The notes: generated from the letters alone by a model not told the origin. A DNA stretch of 64,000 bases from Lactiplantibacillus daoliensis (GCF_005405005.1 NZ_BJDH01000001.1:372001-436000), one strand, 5' to 3'; numbered from the stretch's first letter, positions 45,317 through 56,188 are shown. Numbers and translations are program-made.

Positions 45317-46729
45317 TTAATCCTTTCTGAAACGAACCCCTTGAGGTGTATCTTCTAAAATAATCCCCTGGGCCTTTAAATCATCGCGAATTTGATCTGC
45401 TTTCGCGAAATCTTTATTTTTGCGCGCAGCTTCCCGTTCATCGATCAACGCTTGAATATCGGTATCTGCAAGTTCCGGTGCACTGGCAGTCAATTTGACC
45501 CCAAAGACACTCGCTAGCGTCGTCAACGCCTTTTGTAAGGCTTGCACCGTTGTCTGCTGGACAGTTGTTTGACCAGCATAGACATTGGCTAATTTAGCCA
45601 ACTCATAAACGGCTGCAATCCCATTCTGAACGTTGAAGTCATCGTCCATCGCCGTGACAAAGTGGTCAGTCAATGTGGTCAATTGGCCTTGCACCTCGGC
45701 ATCATCACCGGCTTCAGCATCTTGCAAGCGATAATCCAAGTTACGATAAGCATTCTGCAATTTGCTCAAATTATTAGCCGCTTCATCTAAATTCTTCTGA
45801 CTGTACTGAATTGGACGCCGATATTGGGTCGTGGCCATAAAGAACCGTAGAATCTGCGGATCGATTTGTTTAATAATATCATGAACTGTCACAAAGTTGC
45901 CTAAAGATTTACTCATTTTTTCATTATCATCGCCGACCGTGACAAACCCATTGTGTAACCAATAGTTCGCAAACTTTTGACCAGTTTTGGCTTCACTTTG
46001 TGCAATCTCATTTTCATGATGCGGAAATTCCAAATCTTGCCCACCACCATGGATATCAAAGCTATCACCTAAATACTTCGTTGACATCACCGAGCATTCG
46101 ATGTGCCAGCCTGGCCGACCAGCGCCCCATGGGGAAGGCCACGAGATTTCATCTGGTTTGGCTGCTTTCCACAAAGCAAAATCAATTGGATCTTCTTTCC
46201 GGTCAGTTTCTTCATCAGCGGTATGCTGACTAGCGCCAACCTCTAGATCATCGATGCGTTGATCGGATAATTGACCATAGTTTTTAAATTTTCGTGTCCG
46301 ATAATAGACATCGCCATCAGATTCATACGCGTAGTCCTTTTCAATTAAAACTTTAATAAAGTCAATAATCTCAGGAATGTTCTCAGAAGCCCGTGGATGC
46401 GCCGTGGCTGGTTCAATATTGACTGCTTCAGTGTCAGCCATAAAGGCTTTAATAAATCGGTCGGCAATCGCAGGGACGGTTGTCTGGTCCTCCTTAGCCC
46501 GTTTGATCATTTTATCGTCCACATCGGTAAAGTTCGACACGTAGTCAACTTTAAAGCCACGATATTCAAAGTAACGCCGAATCGTGTCAAAAGCGATTGC
46601 CGAGCGAGCATTCCCAATATGAATATAGTTATAAACAGTGGGACCACAGACGTACATTTTGACCTCACCGGGAGTAATAGGTTTAAATGGTTCTTTCGTG
46701 CGGGTTAACGTATTAAATACTTGTAACAT
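45317..46729 (-). CDS. cysS: Cysteinyl-tRNA synthetase
   Basis: Charges tRNA-Cys. The 470 residues show [13 protein letters not shown] (HIGH motif), [10 protein letters not shown] (KMSKS), zinc ligands in CGPTVYN, ECSVMS and [18 protein letters not shown] 46729 has AAAGGAG ahead; the nine-codon longer frame is not supported. Controlled by the Cys T-box leader between gltX and cysS; cysE, present here in Bacillus, is absent. Confidence 0.97.
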   Translation of the reverse strand: MLQVFNTLTRTKEPFKPITPGEVKMYVCGPTVYNYIHIGNARSAIAFDTIRRYFEYRGFKVDYVSNFTDVDDKMIKRAKEDQTTVPAIADRFIKAFMADTEAVNIEPATAHPRASENIPEIIDFIKVLIEKDYAYESDGDVYYRTRKFKNYGQLSDQRIDDLEVGASQHTADEETDRKEDPIDFALWKAAKPDEISWPSPWGAGRPGWHIECSVMSTKYLGDSFDIHGGGQDLEFPHHENEIAQSEAKTGQKFANYWLHNGFVTVGDDNEKMSKSLGNFVTVHDIIKQIDPQILRFFMATTQYRRPIQYSQKNLDEAANNLSKLQNAYRNLDYRLQDAEAGDDAEVQGQLTTLTDHFVTAMDDDFNVQNGIAAVYELAKLANVYAGQTTVQQTTVQALQKALTTLASVFGVKLTASAPELADTDIQALIDEREAARKNKDFAKADQIRDDLKAQGIILEDTPQGVRFRKD

Positions 46730-46809
46730 CGCGTTTTCGCTCCTTTCAAAATCCATTCAATCATTTTTCAGTTGCTAGTTCTTATGCTAACTAGTTTCGC
46801 ACGCCGCTA

Positions 46810-47022
46810 TCAAAAAAGCGACTTTCATATCAAAGGATTCCTCCTCTGATACAAAAGACGCTTCCGCGTGCTTCCACTCTTGTTTCACCGTTGACCGGTC
46901 TCATTGCTGGGATAACGGCCACCCGATGACAAGTATGATAATCGCACTTCAACTTGATTCGCCACGACGTTCTCAGTTCCCGCCGTTTCCTGAAGACTTC
47001 TTCAAGCTTACTCTTATTATCA
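46810..47022 (-). promoter_or_regulatory. T-box leader, cysteine specifier
   Basis: Minus strand from the gltX stop: AGTAAGCTTG (start of stem I with the AGTA motif), specifier TGC at 46944-46946 within GAAGTGCGA, the T-box-like AAGAGTGGAAGCACGCG at about 46863-46880, then a 20-base hairpin GCGTCTTTTGTATCA.../...TGATATGAAAGTCGC and TTTTTT as terminator. Uncharged tRNA-Cys should allow read-through into cysS. Bacillus has the same element between gltX and cysE. Confidence 0.85.
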
Positions 47023-47023
47023 C

Positions 47024-48514
47024 TTATTTAGCTAATTCCGCGATCATGGCATCTAAGTGCTTCATCGTCGTTTCGCGACCTAATAATTCAATCGTTTCTG
47101 GCAATTCAGGACCGTGCATTTCGTGAGAAACGGCGATTCGAATTGGCATATACAATTGACGGCCTTTGATCTTCGTGTCTTTTTGAATTGACTTGATGGT
47201 CTTTTGAATTTCAGTGGCTTCGAAGACATCAACGTCTTCAATGCGCTTGCGGAATTCTTTCAAGACCGTTGGTGCGGTCTCAACGGCTAATTCAGCTTTG
47301 GCTTCATCGTTGATTTCAGCCGGACCGTTGAAGAACAAGTCAGCTAATTCTACGATTTGACCCGTGTAGCTCATTTGATTCTTGTAAAGTGAAACTAACG
47401 TCCGGGTCCATTCGATTTGAGCTTGCGTTGGTCGTTTTGGTAACCGACCAGCCTTGATCAATTGGCGAATCGACATTGCGAAGACTTCATTTTCGTCAGA
47501 CTTCTTAATGTATTGGTTATTGACCCATTCAAGCTTCTTACCGTCAAATGAAGCTGGTGATTTGCTCAAACGCTTTTCATCATACATCTTGATGAATTCA
47601 CGCTTGGTGAACAATTCGTTTTCACCAACTGGTGACCAACCAAGTAAGATGATGAAGTTCAACATCGCTTCTGGTAAGTAACCTAATTCACGATATTGTT
47701 CGATAAATTGGAGCACCGTTTCGTCACGCTTGCTTAATTTCTTACCGGTTTCGGTATTGATAATTAAGCTCATGTGACCAAACTTTGGGGGATTCCAACC
47801 AAAGGCTTCATAAATCATCAATTGTTTAGGCGTGTTGGCAACATGGTCATCCCCACGGAAAACGTGGCTGATTTGCATCATGTGGTCGTCAACAACAACG
47901 GCAAAGTTATACGTTGGCATCCCATCCCGCTTCTTGATGACAAAGTCACCACCAACAGTCTTGGATTCGAAAGAAACGTTACCTTTAACCATGTCATCCC
48001 AAGCATAAGTTTGGCCTTCTGGGACATGGAAACGAATAACCGGTGTAATGCCAGCTGCTTTAGCGGCAGTAATTTTAGCCTGTTTTTCATCTTCACTCAT
48101 GCCGGCAAATTCATAGACATAATGTGGCATCTCTTTGCGTGCCTTTTGAGCATCGCGTTGTGCCGTCAATTCGTCTTCCGTCATGTATGATTCGTAGGCC
48201 TTACCCTCATCAACAAGTTGTTGAATCAAAGGATCATAGATTGATTTCCGTTCTGATTGACGATAAGGGCCAAAGTCGCCACCCTTGTCAGGACCTTCAT
48301 CCCAGTCAATCCCTAACCAGGCTAAGTTATCCATTTGGCTCTTTTCGCCGTCAGCGACATTCCGCTTCAAATCGGTGTCTTCAATCCGTAAGATAAACTT
48401 TCCTTTATTATGCCGGGCAAACAAATAGTTAAATAATGCCGTCCGCGCATTACCAATGTGTAAATGGCCAGTTGGACTTGGTGCGTAACGCACACGAATC
48501 TTGCTCTTTGCCAA
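47024..48514 (-). CDS. gltX: Glutamyl-tRNA synthetase
   Basis: Charges tRNA-Glu and, since GatCAB is usual, tRNA-Gln. The 496 residues show [17 protein letters not shown] (HIGH) and KLSKRD (KMSKS). TTG 48514 is the best start: AAAGAGG is 11 bases ahead, whereas the ATG at 48535 has no RBS. Followed at once by the T-box for cysS, with no promoter between. Confidence 0.96.
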   Translation of the reverse strand: MAKSKIRVRYAPSPTGHLHIGNARTALFNYLFARHNKGKFILRIEDTDLKRNVADGEKSQMDNLAWLGIDWDEGPDKGGDFGPYRQSERKSIYDPLIQQLVDEGKAYESYMTEDELTAQRDAQKARKEMPHYVYEFAGMSEDEKQAKITAAKAAGITPVIRFHVPEGQTYAWDDMVKGNVSFESKTVGGDFVIKKRDGMPTYNFAVVVDDHMMQISHVFRGDDHVANTPKQLMIYEAFGWNPPKFGHMSLIINTETGKKLSKRDETVLQFIEQYRELGYLPEAMLNFIILLGWSPVGENELFTKREFIKMYDEKRLSKSPASFDGKKLEWVNNQYIKKSDENEVFAMSIRQLIKAGRLPKRPTQAQIEWTRTLVSLYKNQMSYTGQIVELADLFFNGPAEINDEAKAELAVETAPTVLKEFRKRIEDVDVFEATEIQKTIKSIQKDTKIKGRQLYMPIRIAVSHEMHGPELPETIELLGRETTMKHLDAMIAELAK

Positions 48515-48535
48515 TGTGATTAACGCCTCTTTCAT

Positions 48536-48702
48536 TTTTTATCAAAGCTTTAGTTACGACACGGAAGTTTTAGATTCCGTCTTCGACTCTTTACCTAGAT
48601 AGCCGAAATGTGCTCGGCCAAGCTACCGGCCTGACTTCACACGCTTGCTAGTCCAGTTTACAATTTTTAGCACTAAAAATAAAGGACTCCAGCGCATTCC
48701 GG
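48536..48702 (-). promoter_or_regulatory. gltX leader region
   Basis: 167 bases between yacL and gltX. Small hairpins are visible: TAGCTTGGCCGA.../TCGGCTATC and GACGGAA.../TTCCGTGTC near the gltX start, and a palindrome TTTTTAGTGCTAAAAA. No T-box motif or clear promoter could be assigned. Confidence 0.4.
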
Positions 48703-49863
48703 CTATTTATTGCGGTGATTGTTATTATGATGATTATTGTTCTGGTTCTCATGCTCGGGTTTATCCGAAATACCACGGTTAGCATGCGCCAAGCGAGCGA
48801 AGATCATCCGACCGGCATCCGTTTGTAGCGCACTAGTGACGACGACATCGACTTTTTCGTTGATATAGAACTTCCCATCTTCAACGACGACCATCGTGCC
48901 ATCATCCAAATAACCGACCCCTTGTTGTCGTTCGCTCCCGTTTTTAACGACCATGATATTCATTTCTTCACCAGGAATAACTCGTGGTTTGAGCGACTTA
49001 GCCAATTGGTTAATATTCAAGACTTGGACATTCTGAAACTCAATCACTTTGTTCAAGTTATAGTCGTTAGTGACAATGACCCCGTTGACCTTTTTAGCCA
49101 ACTGAATCAATTTCGTATCAACTTCCGGAATATCTTCAAAATCACCTTTATACATTTCAACCGGAATGATATTTTCACTCTGTAACTTATTTAAAATATC
49201 CAGACCTCGGCGGCCCCGAACCCGTTTGATACTGTCAGCGGAGTCCGCAATGTATTGCAATTCATACAAGACGAAGTTAGGCACTAACAAAGTTCCTTCG
49301 AGAAAACCCGTTTTGACCAAATCATAAATGCGGCCATCAATTAAAATGTTCGTATCTAAAATTTTATAATGGTGATAGTTCTGATCCGGTTGCGCATCTG
49401 TAATTTCTGGTGACGTTTCTTTTTCGCGCCGACGGAAATTGAAGACTTTTCGCCATTCGTCGATTCGAGTGGTCCCAACCCGGGCACCAATGTAACCGAA
49501 AAACAGCATTAGAATAATCGGGACGACCGTGTTCAATAAGAATAATGGACTGCGATTGAATAATTGCGAAATCAGAACCGCGATCAGTAACCCAATAATG
49601 AACCCGACACTCCCGAATAATAAAGTCATCGGATTTTGCTTTGATAAATTCTTTTCAACACGATCAACTAATCGCATTGCCGCATTCGCTAAAAATAGTG
49701 ATAACACCCAAAGCACGAGTGCCCCCAACAAAAAGTTAGTCAAAATATTATTTAATAACGGATTCGGTTGCGCCCAAATCGTGCTCCACAAAAATGGCAG
49801 GTAAGTTAATCCCAACGTCCCACCAACGACAATGAACACGAGTCGCACCGTTAATTTCTTCAT
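48703..49863 (-). CDS. Membrane PIN-TRAM protein YacL
   Basis: 386 residues: four membrane helices in the first about 130 residues, a PIN domain (YKILDTNILIDGRIYDL with the acidic residues, VVTNDYNLNKV) and a C-terminal TRAM domain (about 290-350), ending in an Asn/His-rich tail. PIN domains are ribonucleases; the target of YacL is unknown. Lies in the radA-yacL-gltX order of Bacillus. Confidence 0.93.
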   Translation of the reverse strand: MKKLTVRLVFIVVGGTLGLTYLPFLWSTIWAQPNPLLNNILTNFLLGALVLWVLSLFLANAAMRLVDRVEKNLSKQNPMTLLFGSVGFIIGLLIAVLISQLFNRSPLFLLNTVVPIILMLFFGYIGARVGTTRIDEWRKVFNFRRREKETSPEITDAQPDQNYHHYKILDTNILIDGRIYDLVKTGFLEGTLLVPNFVLYELQYIADSADSIKRVRGRRGLDILNKLQSENIIPVEMYKGDFEDIPEVDTKLIQLAKKVNGVIVTNDYNLNKVIEFQNVQVLNINQLAKSLKPRVIPGEEMNIMVVKNGSERQQGVGYLDDGTMVVVEDGKFYINEKVDVVVTSALQTDAGRMIFARLAHANRGISDKPEHENQNNNHHNNNHRNK

Positions 49864-49884
49864 GGCGTCAGCCCCTTTTTACGT

Positions 49885-51261
49885 TTATTTTGGTTGTTGC
49901 AAAGCCAATTGGAGTGCTTCTTTTAAAGTGGCGACACCAATGACATCGATCCCCTTTGGAATATCCCAGCCTTGCAAATTGTTCTTTGGTACAAAAATTC
50001 GTTTGAAGCCTAATTTAGCCGCTTCACCAACCCGTTGCTCAATACGATTGACCCGGCGAATTTCACCAGTCAAGCCAACTTCACCGACAAAGCAGTCACT
50101 TGGCCGTGTTTGTTGATCGCGATAGCTTGAAGCCACACTGACTGCAATTGCTAAGTCAATCGCTGGTTCATCCAATTTCACACCACCAGCCGCCTTTAGA
50201 TAAGCATCCTGGTTCTGTAACATTAGACTAGCCCGTTTTTCCAGTACCGCCATTAACAGTGATACCCGATTATGATCCAGACCACTGGCCGTCCGCTTGG
50301 CGTTACCAAACACAGTTGGTGTCACCAAAGCTTGGACTTCAACTAAAATCGGCCGCGTACCTTCCATTGAAACCACAATTGCCGAACCGGTGGCATCTTT
50401 AAGCCGTTCCTCCAAGAATATTTCTGACGGATTGGCGACTTCATATAGGCCACCCGTCCGCATTTCAAAAATCCCCAGTTCATTAGTTGAGCCAAAACGG
50501 TTTTTAACCGCCCGTAAGATTCGGTAGGTGTGGTGTAAATCGCCTTCAAAGTAAAGCACGGTATCCACCATATGTTCCAAAATCTTTGGCCCGGCAATCG
50601 CACCACCCTTGGTCACATGACCCACAATAAAGATAGTAATGCCATTCGTCTTCGAAATCTGCAGTAATTCAGCCGTAATTTCACGAATTTGAGAAACTGA
50701 CCCAATCGCTGAATCGACATCTGGTTCTTGCATCGTTTGGACCGAATCAATCACAACGTATTGTGGTTTAGTGGTCTCAATGGTTGACCGAATATTGCTC
50801 ATATCGGTTTCTGGATATAAATAAAAGTCTTCACTCTCAACTTTTAACCGTTCCGCTCGCATTTTAACTTGTGAAGCACTCTCTTCACCAGTCACGTATA
50901 AAACAGAGCCACCGGTTTCAGCTAATTGACCAGAAACTTGCAACAGCAAGGTTGATTTCCCAATTCCAGGATCGCCACCAATTAAGACCAATGAGCCCGG
51001 TACCACACCGCCACCAAGAACCCGATTGAATTCCTGTAACTTAGTCTTCACGCGGGGCGTCTTCGTCAAAGAAACTTCCTTGAGTCGTTGTGGCTTAGCT
51101 TGTTTGCCAGCAAAACTAACCCGTGATTTCCGATTAGGTGTTTTATCAAAATGTTCTTCAACTAAAGTATTCCACTCACCACAATTGGGACAACGTCCTA
51201 AATAGCGCGGCGTCGAATACCCACAATTGGAACAAACGAATTGTGTTTTAACTTTTGCCAC
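49885..51261 (-). CDS. radA: DNA repair protein RadA (Sms)
   Basis: Helicase for branch migration of recombination intermediates. The 458 residues have a C4 zinc finger ([21 protein letters not shown]), Walker [13 protein letters not shown], the [13 protein letters not shown] motif (Sms signature) and a C-terminal Lon-like domain ([13 protein letters not shown], about 380). Start ATG at 51261. Confidence 0.98.
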   Translation of the reverse strand: MAKVKTQFVCSNCGYSTPRYLGRCPNCGEWNTLVEEHFDKTPNRKSRVSFAGKQAKPQRLKEVSLTKTPRVKTKLQEFNRVLGGGVVPGSLVLIGGDPGIGKSTLLLQVSGQLAETGGSVLYVTGEESASQVKMRAERLKVESEDFYLYPETDMSNIRSTIETTKPQYVVIDSVQTMQEPDVDSAIGSVSQIREITAELLQISKTNGITIFIVGHVTKGGAIAGPKILEHMVDTVLYFEGDLHHTYRILRAVKNRFGSTNELGIFEMRTGGLYEVANPSEIFLEERLKDATGSAIVVSMEGTRPILVEVQALVTPTVFGNAKRTASGLDHNRVSLLMAVLEKRASLMLQNQDAYLKAAGGVKLDEPAIDLAIAVSVASSYRDQQTRPSDCFVGEVGLTGEIRRVNRIEQRVGEAAKLGFKRIFVPKNNLQGWDIPKGIDVIGVATLKEALQLALQQPK

Positions 51262-51374
51262 TAATCATTTCCTCCAATCTAACAGCTCGATCATTGATTA
51301 AATATAGTCACCTTTTATTCTACCATTAATGGCTCTGAAAGCCGTTAAATTACCTTGGTTTAACCTATTTTTAG

Positions 51375-51911
51375 TTATTTACCACTCGAACCAAAGCCGC
51401 CAGCTCTGGTCGTCTTGATCTCAGCTTCATCCGTTGCGATCAAATACTGGGTAAAGATTCCTTGACCGATTCGCTCACCCTTCTTGATATGAACATCTCG
51501 AATGCCCATGTTAATCAACTGGATAAAAATTTCGCCTTCATTGTTATCATTATCATAATAGTCAGCATCAATTACCCCAATCCCATTGGGCAAAATCAAG
51601 CCACGTTTGAGGGGATTGCTAGACCGATTAGCAATCATTAAGTATTCATCATCATTCATATAGGCTTTGATCCCTGTTGGTACCAAGAAGGGTTTGAGTG
51701 TCTTGGCAGCCGCATCTAGATCAGTCGCTGAAGACGTTTCACCATGTCGTAGTTGCCAAAGTACTTTAATGAAATTAAATTTCCAGATTGACGGTAACGT
51801 AAAATCAACGGCCGCTTCAAAATCATAACCGGCGGCCTTTTTAGTTGTTCGATAAGGAATTGTTAATCCTGCCTGTGCATATTTACTCACAATTTTAAAG
51901 CCACGTGCCAT
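51375..51911 (-). CDS. dut: dUTP diphosphatase
   Basis: Hydrolyses dUTP to dUMP. All five dUTPase motifs can be read: AGYDFEAA (I), ANRSSNPLKRGL (II), GVIDADYY (III), RIGQGIFTQ (IV) and RAGGFGSSG (V). At 178 residues it is longer than trimeric family members because of about 30 extra residues between motif I and II. RBS agaaagt is weak. Divergent from the small GNAT gene. Confidence 0.93.
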   Translation of the reverse strand: MARGFKIVSKYAQAGLTIPYRTTKKAAGYDFEAAVDFTLPSIWKFNFIKVLWQLRHGETSSATDLDAAAKTLKPFLVPTGIKAYMNDDEYLMIANRSSNPLKRGLILPNGIGVIDADYYDNDNNEGEIFIQLINMGIRDVHIKKGERIGQGIFTQYLIATDEAEIKTTRAGGFGSSGK

Positions 51912-52069
51912 TTTTATTTCCTACTTTCTTGTATGGTTTCATTTCTATAGATCATCGCTAGTTGTCGACTCATGCTAAATCGATGTGCCTATTTTTCACA
52001 GTTGTTTCAGTGATAATAAAACACACCCGATATCGTTAATATTTTACCATACTTCAGCTAGTTGTATCG

Positions 52070-52098
52070 TTGACAAATCAGGCATTTATCGGTTTAAT
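52070..52098 (+). promoter_or_regulatory. Promoter of the GNAT-rpiA genes
   Basis: Perfect TTGACA, 17-base spacer, TTTAAT. Confidence 0.7.
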
Positions 52099-52138
52099 TA
52101 CCATGAGTATTAAAACCCTTTACAAGGTGGTGACAACA

Positions 52139-52423
52139 ATGGAATTCACGCGTGAACCAAATCGATTTTACTTTAATGATCAAGCTGGAAAGCTAGCCGG
52201 CGAAATCACCTTTCCTGCCATCCAAGACGGTCAGGTTTGGGTTATTGAACACACCTTTGTCCGCGACGACTTCGGTCATCAAGGTATCGCCGGGCAATTA
52301 GTGATGGCTGTCATCGACGCCGCCCGTGCTGAGCATAAAAAAATCAAACCGCTTTGCACTTACGCTAAAGCATTCTTTGATCGTCACCCTGAGGTAGCAG
52401 ATGTCTTAGCCAATCAAAATTAA
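52139..52423 (+). CDS. Small GNAT-family acetyltransferase (YjdJ/YidJ type)
   Basis: 94-residue single-domain protein; [20 protein letters not shown] carries the acetyl-CoA loop and [18 protein letters not shown] is the signature of the N-acetylglutamate-synthase-like DUF4 family (Gcn5-related YjdJ/YidJ). Substrate unknown. ATG 52139 preferred: AAGGTGG lies nine bases ahead, and the 23-codon longer frame begins at the promoter. It is 13 bases ahead of rpiA. Confidence 0.85.
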   Translation: MEFTREPNRFYFNDQAGKLAGEITFPAIQDGQVWVIEHTFVRDDFGHQGIAGQLVMAVIDAARAEHKKIKPLCTYAKAFFDRHPEVADVLANQN

Positions 52424-52436
52424 GGAGCATTCCAAA

Positions 52437-53120
52437 ATGACTCAAGATCAATTGAAACAACTTGTCGGTCAAAAGGCCGTAGAATATATCAAAGATGGCA
52501 TGCAAGTCGGTCTCGGCACTGGTTCTACCGTTAAATTCATGGTAGATGCCCTCGGCGAGCGTGTAAAAAAGGAACACCTCAATATTGTTGGCGTTTCAAC
52601 TTCTGATCGAACAGCAGCGCAAGCAAAACGCTTAGGAATTCCCATGAAGTCCGTTGATGAAGTCGACCACCTTGACTTGACGATTGATGGTGCGGATGAA
52701 ATTTCCGCAGACTATCAAGGCGTTAAAGGCGGTGGCGCGGCCTTATTATTTGAAAAAATCGTGGCCATTAATTCTGACAAGGTGATGTGGATCGTTGATG
52801 AAAGCAAGATGGTTAAACAGCTGGGTGCGTTTGGTCTACCCGTTGAAGTGATCCCTTACGGTAGCCAACATATCTTCGAAAAGATGGCCGCTAAAGGGTA
52901 TCATCCCGTTTTCCGTAAAGTCGACGGTGAATTTGTCCGAACAGATTCTAATAATTATCTCATCGACCTGCACCTGAACCCCATTACCGATCCCCATGCA
53001 CTGGCCGAAGATTTAATTCACATGGTCGGTGTGGTTGAACATGGTCTATTTTTAGATATGGTCAATACGATTATTGTCGGTCATGAAAACGGTCCCGAAG
53101 TCATTGAAACACGCCCTTAA
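52437..53120 (+). CDS. rpiA: Ribose-5-phosphate isomerase A
   Basis: Interconverts ribose 5-phosphate and ribulose 5-phosphate. The 227 residues have [20 protein letters not shown] and VKGGGAAL (catalytic Glu follows). RBS aaggag. Confidence 0.97.
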   Translation: MTQDQLKQLVGQKAVEYIKDGMQVGLGTGSTVKFMVDALGERVKKEHLNIVGVSTSDRTAAQAKRLGIPMKSVDEVDHLDLTIDGADEISADYQGVKGGGAALLFEKIVAINSDKVMWIVDESKMVKQLGAFGLPVEVIPYGSQHIFEKMAAKGYHPVFRKVDGEFVRTDSNNYLIDLHLNPITDPHALAEDLIHMVGVVEHGLFLDMVNTIIVGHENGPEVIETRP

Positions 53121-53140
53121 TTTAAATAATTTCAGAACAC

Positions 53141-53169
53141 TTGCCGGAAAGTCGGTTTACCGATACAAT
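53141..53169 (+). promoter_or_regulatory. pepC promoter
   Basis: TTGCCG, 17-base spacer, TACAAT, 29 bases upstream of the TTG start. Confidence 0.6.
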
Positions 53170-53197
53170 TAAAATAAGATTAAAGGAGTGTGATTTT

Positions 53198-54529
53198 TTG
53201 AGTAAAGCAATTAGTATGGATCAAATCGCTAATTTCCAAGCTGATTTAGATCAACGCGCAGAGGCAAAAGTCATCGAACGCGCCGTTACCAAGAATGGTA
53301 TCTTAGCAAGCAGCCAAGATACGCAAGCCATGAGTCAAACGACCCCAGTATTTTCCATTGATTTGGATACCGGTGGCGTTGCTAACCAAAAACAAAGTGG
53401 TCGTTGCTGGATGTTTGCCGCATTAAACACGATGCGTCACTCATTAGCCGATCGTTTCAAATTAAAAAACTTCGAATTATCACAAAACTACACCTTCTTC
53501 TGGGACAAATTCGAAAAAGCAAACTACTTCTACGAAAATGTCTTGGCAACTGCTGATCAACCAACCAGCAGTCGTAAAGTGGCTTGGTTAATGACCACCC
53601 CACAACAAGATGGTGGCCAATGGGATATGCTCGTCGCCATTATCCAAAAATACGGGATTGTGCCTAAGAGTGTCATGCCTGAAACTTATAACAGTTCAAA
53701 GTCTGCTGAAATCAACAGTACTTTAAACTTAAAGTTACGTAAAGACGCTGTCGAATTACGTGAATTGGTCGCTGCTAAAGCTACCAACGATCAAATTCAA
53801 GACCGCAAAGAAAAAATGTTAAATGAAGTTTACCGGATGTTGTCTTATGCATTTGGCGAACCCGTTAACGAATTTGACTGGGAATATCGTGATGATGATA
53901 AGAATTATCATATCGACCAAGGCTTAACACCACAAAGCTTCTTCAAGAAGTACATTGGCTGGAACTTGGACGATTACGTTTCAATCATCAACGCCCCAAC
54001 CGATGACAAACCATACAACCACACCTACACGATTGAAATGTTAGGTAACGTTTTGGGTGGCCGCGAAGTTAAACATTTGAACGTTACGATGGCTGACTTC
54101 AAACAACTTGCAATCAACCAACTTCAAGCTGGTCAATCTGTTTGGTTCGGTTGTGATGTTGGTAAATCATCCGACCGTCAAAAGGGTGTCATGGCAACCG
54201 ACGTTTATGGGACTGATGAATTATTTGATATTGACCTCGCTATGTCTAAGGCAGAACGCCTAGATTACGGTCAAAGTCTGATGACTCATGCTATGGTTAT
54301 CACCGGTGTCGACCTCGTTAACGGTCAACCAACTAAATGGAAGGTTGAAAACAGCTGGGGTGACAAAGTCGGCGAAAAGGGCTTCTTCGTTATGAGTGAT
54401 GCCTGGATGGACGAATATTGTTACCAAGTTGTTGTTAACAAACAATTCTTACCTGATGAACTCAAGACGGCTCAAGCAGAAAAGCCAACGGTCTTAGCAC
54501 CTTGGGATCCAATGGGCGCCTTAGCATAA
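53198..54529 (+). CDS. pepC: Aminopeptidase C (bleomycin hydrolase family)
   Basis: Cytosolic cysteine aminopeptidase releasing N-terminal residues of peptides. The 443 residues carry QSGRCWMFAALN (Cys70), THAMVITGV (His) and ENSWGDKVG (Asn), the papain-fold triad. TTG 53198 is chosen because AAAGGAG lies nine bases ahead and the length then matches PepC. The C-terminal residues (LA) of bleomycin hydrolase-type self-processing are present. Confidence 0.96.
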   Translation: MSKAISMDQIANFQADLDQRAEAKVIERAVTKNGILASSQDTQAMSQTTPVFSIDLDTGGVANQKQSGRCWMFAALNTMRHSLADRFKLKNFELSQNYTFFWDKFEKANYFYENVLATADQPTSSRKVAWLMTTPQQDGGQWDMLVAIIQKYGIVPKSVMPETYNSSKSAEINSTLNLKLRKDAVELRELVAAKATNDQIQDRKEKMLNEVYRMLSYAFGEPVNEFDWEYRDDDKNYHIDQGLTPQSFFKKYIGWNLDDYVSIINAPTDDKPYNHTYTIEMLGNVLGGREVKHLNVTMADFKQLAINQLQAGQSVWFGCDVGKSSDRQKGVMATDVYGTDELFDIDLAMSKAERLDYGQSLMTHAMVITGVDLVNGQPTKWKVENSWGDKVGEKGFFVMSDAWMDEYCYQVVVNKQFLPDELKTAQAEKPTVLAPWDPMGALA

Positions 54530-54540
54530 TCGCTGAGTCA

Positions 54541-54596
54541 TAAAAATCCAATTTTAGTTAATCATTAAGTTGATTAGCTGAAATTGGATTTTTTGT
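54541..54596. terminator. Terminator between pepC and the multicopper oxidase
   Basis: AAAAATCCAATTTTAG.../CTGAAATTGGATTTTT hairpin with T-run; serves the convergent gene too. Confidence 0.85.
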
Positions 54597-56060
54597 TTAA
54601 CTCACCTTAATTTGGCCCATCATTCCTTGTTCTTCATGTTCCAAGTTATGACAGTGATACATATAGATGCCACGATTTTTAAAAGTAAATGCAATTTTCA
54701 CGGTACTACCGGAAGCCAAATCAACGGTATCTTTCCAGCCCCGTTCATTTGCCGGTGGCTGTTTTCCATTAATGCTCAGGATTCGAAACTGAACACCATG
54801 TAAATGAAACGGATGACTACGCCCGCTCATCATGCCACGCGCATTTTTTAACGTCCAAACTTGGGGTTGGCCGACTTTGGCAGTCAGATCAATGCGCTTA
54901 GCGCTGTATGTCTGATCATTAATCGCCACCATATGGCCCATCCCGCTGAAAGTTAAGGACTGATGTTGGGCACCAGCTGTGTCCACCGTTGGCAGCGTAG
55001 CAAGTTTCGTCGGCAATTGACCACTCGTGCGGCGGTGCTTAGCCAGGCGCAGCTGCAAAACTCGCTGCTTGCCGGCCATCACAGCTAAAGGCTGACCCGC
55101 GGCTAACTTATTCGTGTCGACCACCACTTCGGCTCTCTCGCCAGGCGCTAACGCTAACTTCTTAACCGCCACTGGCCTTGCCAATAAACCACCATCATCC
55201 GCAATTTGTTGCATCGCCTGCTGGTTACTCAACGTCAAGTGATAATTCCGAGCGTTGGAACCATTAACCAGCCGGAGCCGGACTAACTTTGTCTTAACGT
55301 TAACGTATGGATTGAGCGTCCCATTCATCAATAATGTTGGCCCGGTCGTCCCGTCAGCCGAATAAGCCTTGTCGTAGTCAAACTGATTTGCTGCCGAAAA
55401 CTGGCGATCCTGAATGATGACCGGAAAATCATCTTTGCCATAATCATGTGGTAAATTGAGCTTCTGACTTGCCTGATCGTTGACATAAATCAGGCCGGTC
55501 AGACCTTGATAGACCTGTTTGGCGGTGCTTCCCATCACGTGCGGATGAAACCACAACGTTGCCGCTGGCTGGGTAACCTTAAAACTGACTTGCTTCGTAG
55601 CGTCTGCCGCCACTGGCTCGTGGGGACCGCCATCCATTTCTCCAGGGACCACCGCGCCATGCCAATGAAAGCTAGTCGCTTCGTTCAATTGATTTTTGGT
55701 CGTGATGTTTAAAGTTTGGCCTTGTTTCACTTGTAAAACCGGACCTAAATAATTACCGTTATAGCCTAAGGTTTGCGTCTTACGCCCGTCTTTAAAAGCC
55801 ATGGCACCTTTTTGGGCCGTAACGGTATACGACACCGCGTTGGCATCCGACCGATCTGGCTTGAGTAGCGGGGGTAAAGCGAGTTTGTGACTGGCCGTCG
55901 GCGTTGTCGCTAACTTAGTCGAGGTCGTCGAACGTGACATCATTCCCGACCCATGCGTCGTTTGGCCCATCATCGTTGGCCGAGTTTGTCTAATTGCAAT
56001 GCCAATACCAAGTAGTCCTAAACTGACTACCCCGATTAGCCCCCATTTACTTGCCTTCAT
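54597..56060 (-). CDS. Multicopper oxidase (laccase-like)
   Basis: 487 residues. An N-terminal membrane segment (GLIGVVSLGLLGIGIAI) anchors or exports it. Copper motifs are HWHG, HPHV, HPFHLHG and HCHNLEHEEQGMM; the last holds the T1 Cys and, as next-position residue, Met. The family includes laccases, CueO and bilirubin oxidase; lactic acid bacteria use such enzymes on copper, phenols or biogenic amines. The substrate is unknown; Met-rich patches (MMGQTTHGSGMM) near the N-terminus hint at copper. Confidence 0.93.
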   Translation of the reverse strand: MKASKWGLIGVVSLGLLGIGIAIRQTRPTMMGQTTHGSGMMSRSTTSTKLATTPTASHKLALPPLLKPDRSDANAVSYTVTAQKGAMAFKDGRKTQTLGYNGNYLGPVLQVKQGQTLNITTKNQLNEATSFHWHGAVVPGEMDGGPHEPVAADATKQVSFKVTQPAATLWFHPHVMGSTAKQVYQGLTGLIYVNDQASQKLNLPHDYGKDDFPVIIQDRQFSAANQFDYDKAYSADGTTGPTLLMNGTLNPYVNVKTKLVRLRLVNGSNARNYHLTLSNQQAMQQIADDGGLLARPVAVKKLALAPGERAEVVVDTNKLAAGQPLAVMAGKQRVLQLRLAKHRRTSGQLPTKLATLPTVDTAGAQHQSLTFSGMGHMVAINDQTYSAKRIDLTAKVGQPQVWTLKNARGMMSGRSHPFHLHGVQFRILSINGKQPPANERGWKDTVDLASGSTVKIAFTFKNRGIYMYHCHNLEHEEQGMMGQIKVS

Positions 56061-56143
56061 GTGCTTGAACCCCCCGTTAACTTCATTTTGATTACAAGTG
56101 TAGACGATTCACACACAATTTACAACCGTAAACGAGCCAAACA

Positions 56144-56183
56144 CAAAAAAAGTTATCGTTAGCTCACTAGCCAGCTGATAACC
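56144..56183 (-). terminator. Terminator after the phosphoglycerate mutase
   Basis: GGTTATCAGCTGGCTA-loop-GCTAACGATAAC stem and seven T residues on the minus strand. Confidence 0.75.
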
Positions 56184-56188
56184 TGCAA

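Noticed and set aside
48536-48702. Second T-box ahead of gltX
   Set aside because: No T-box bulge consensus or specifier stem found in this short leader.
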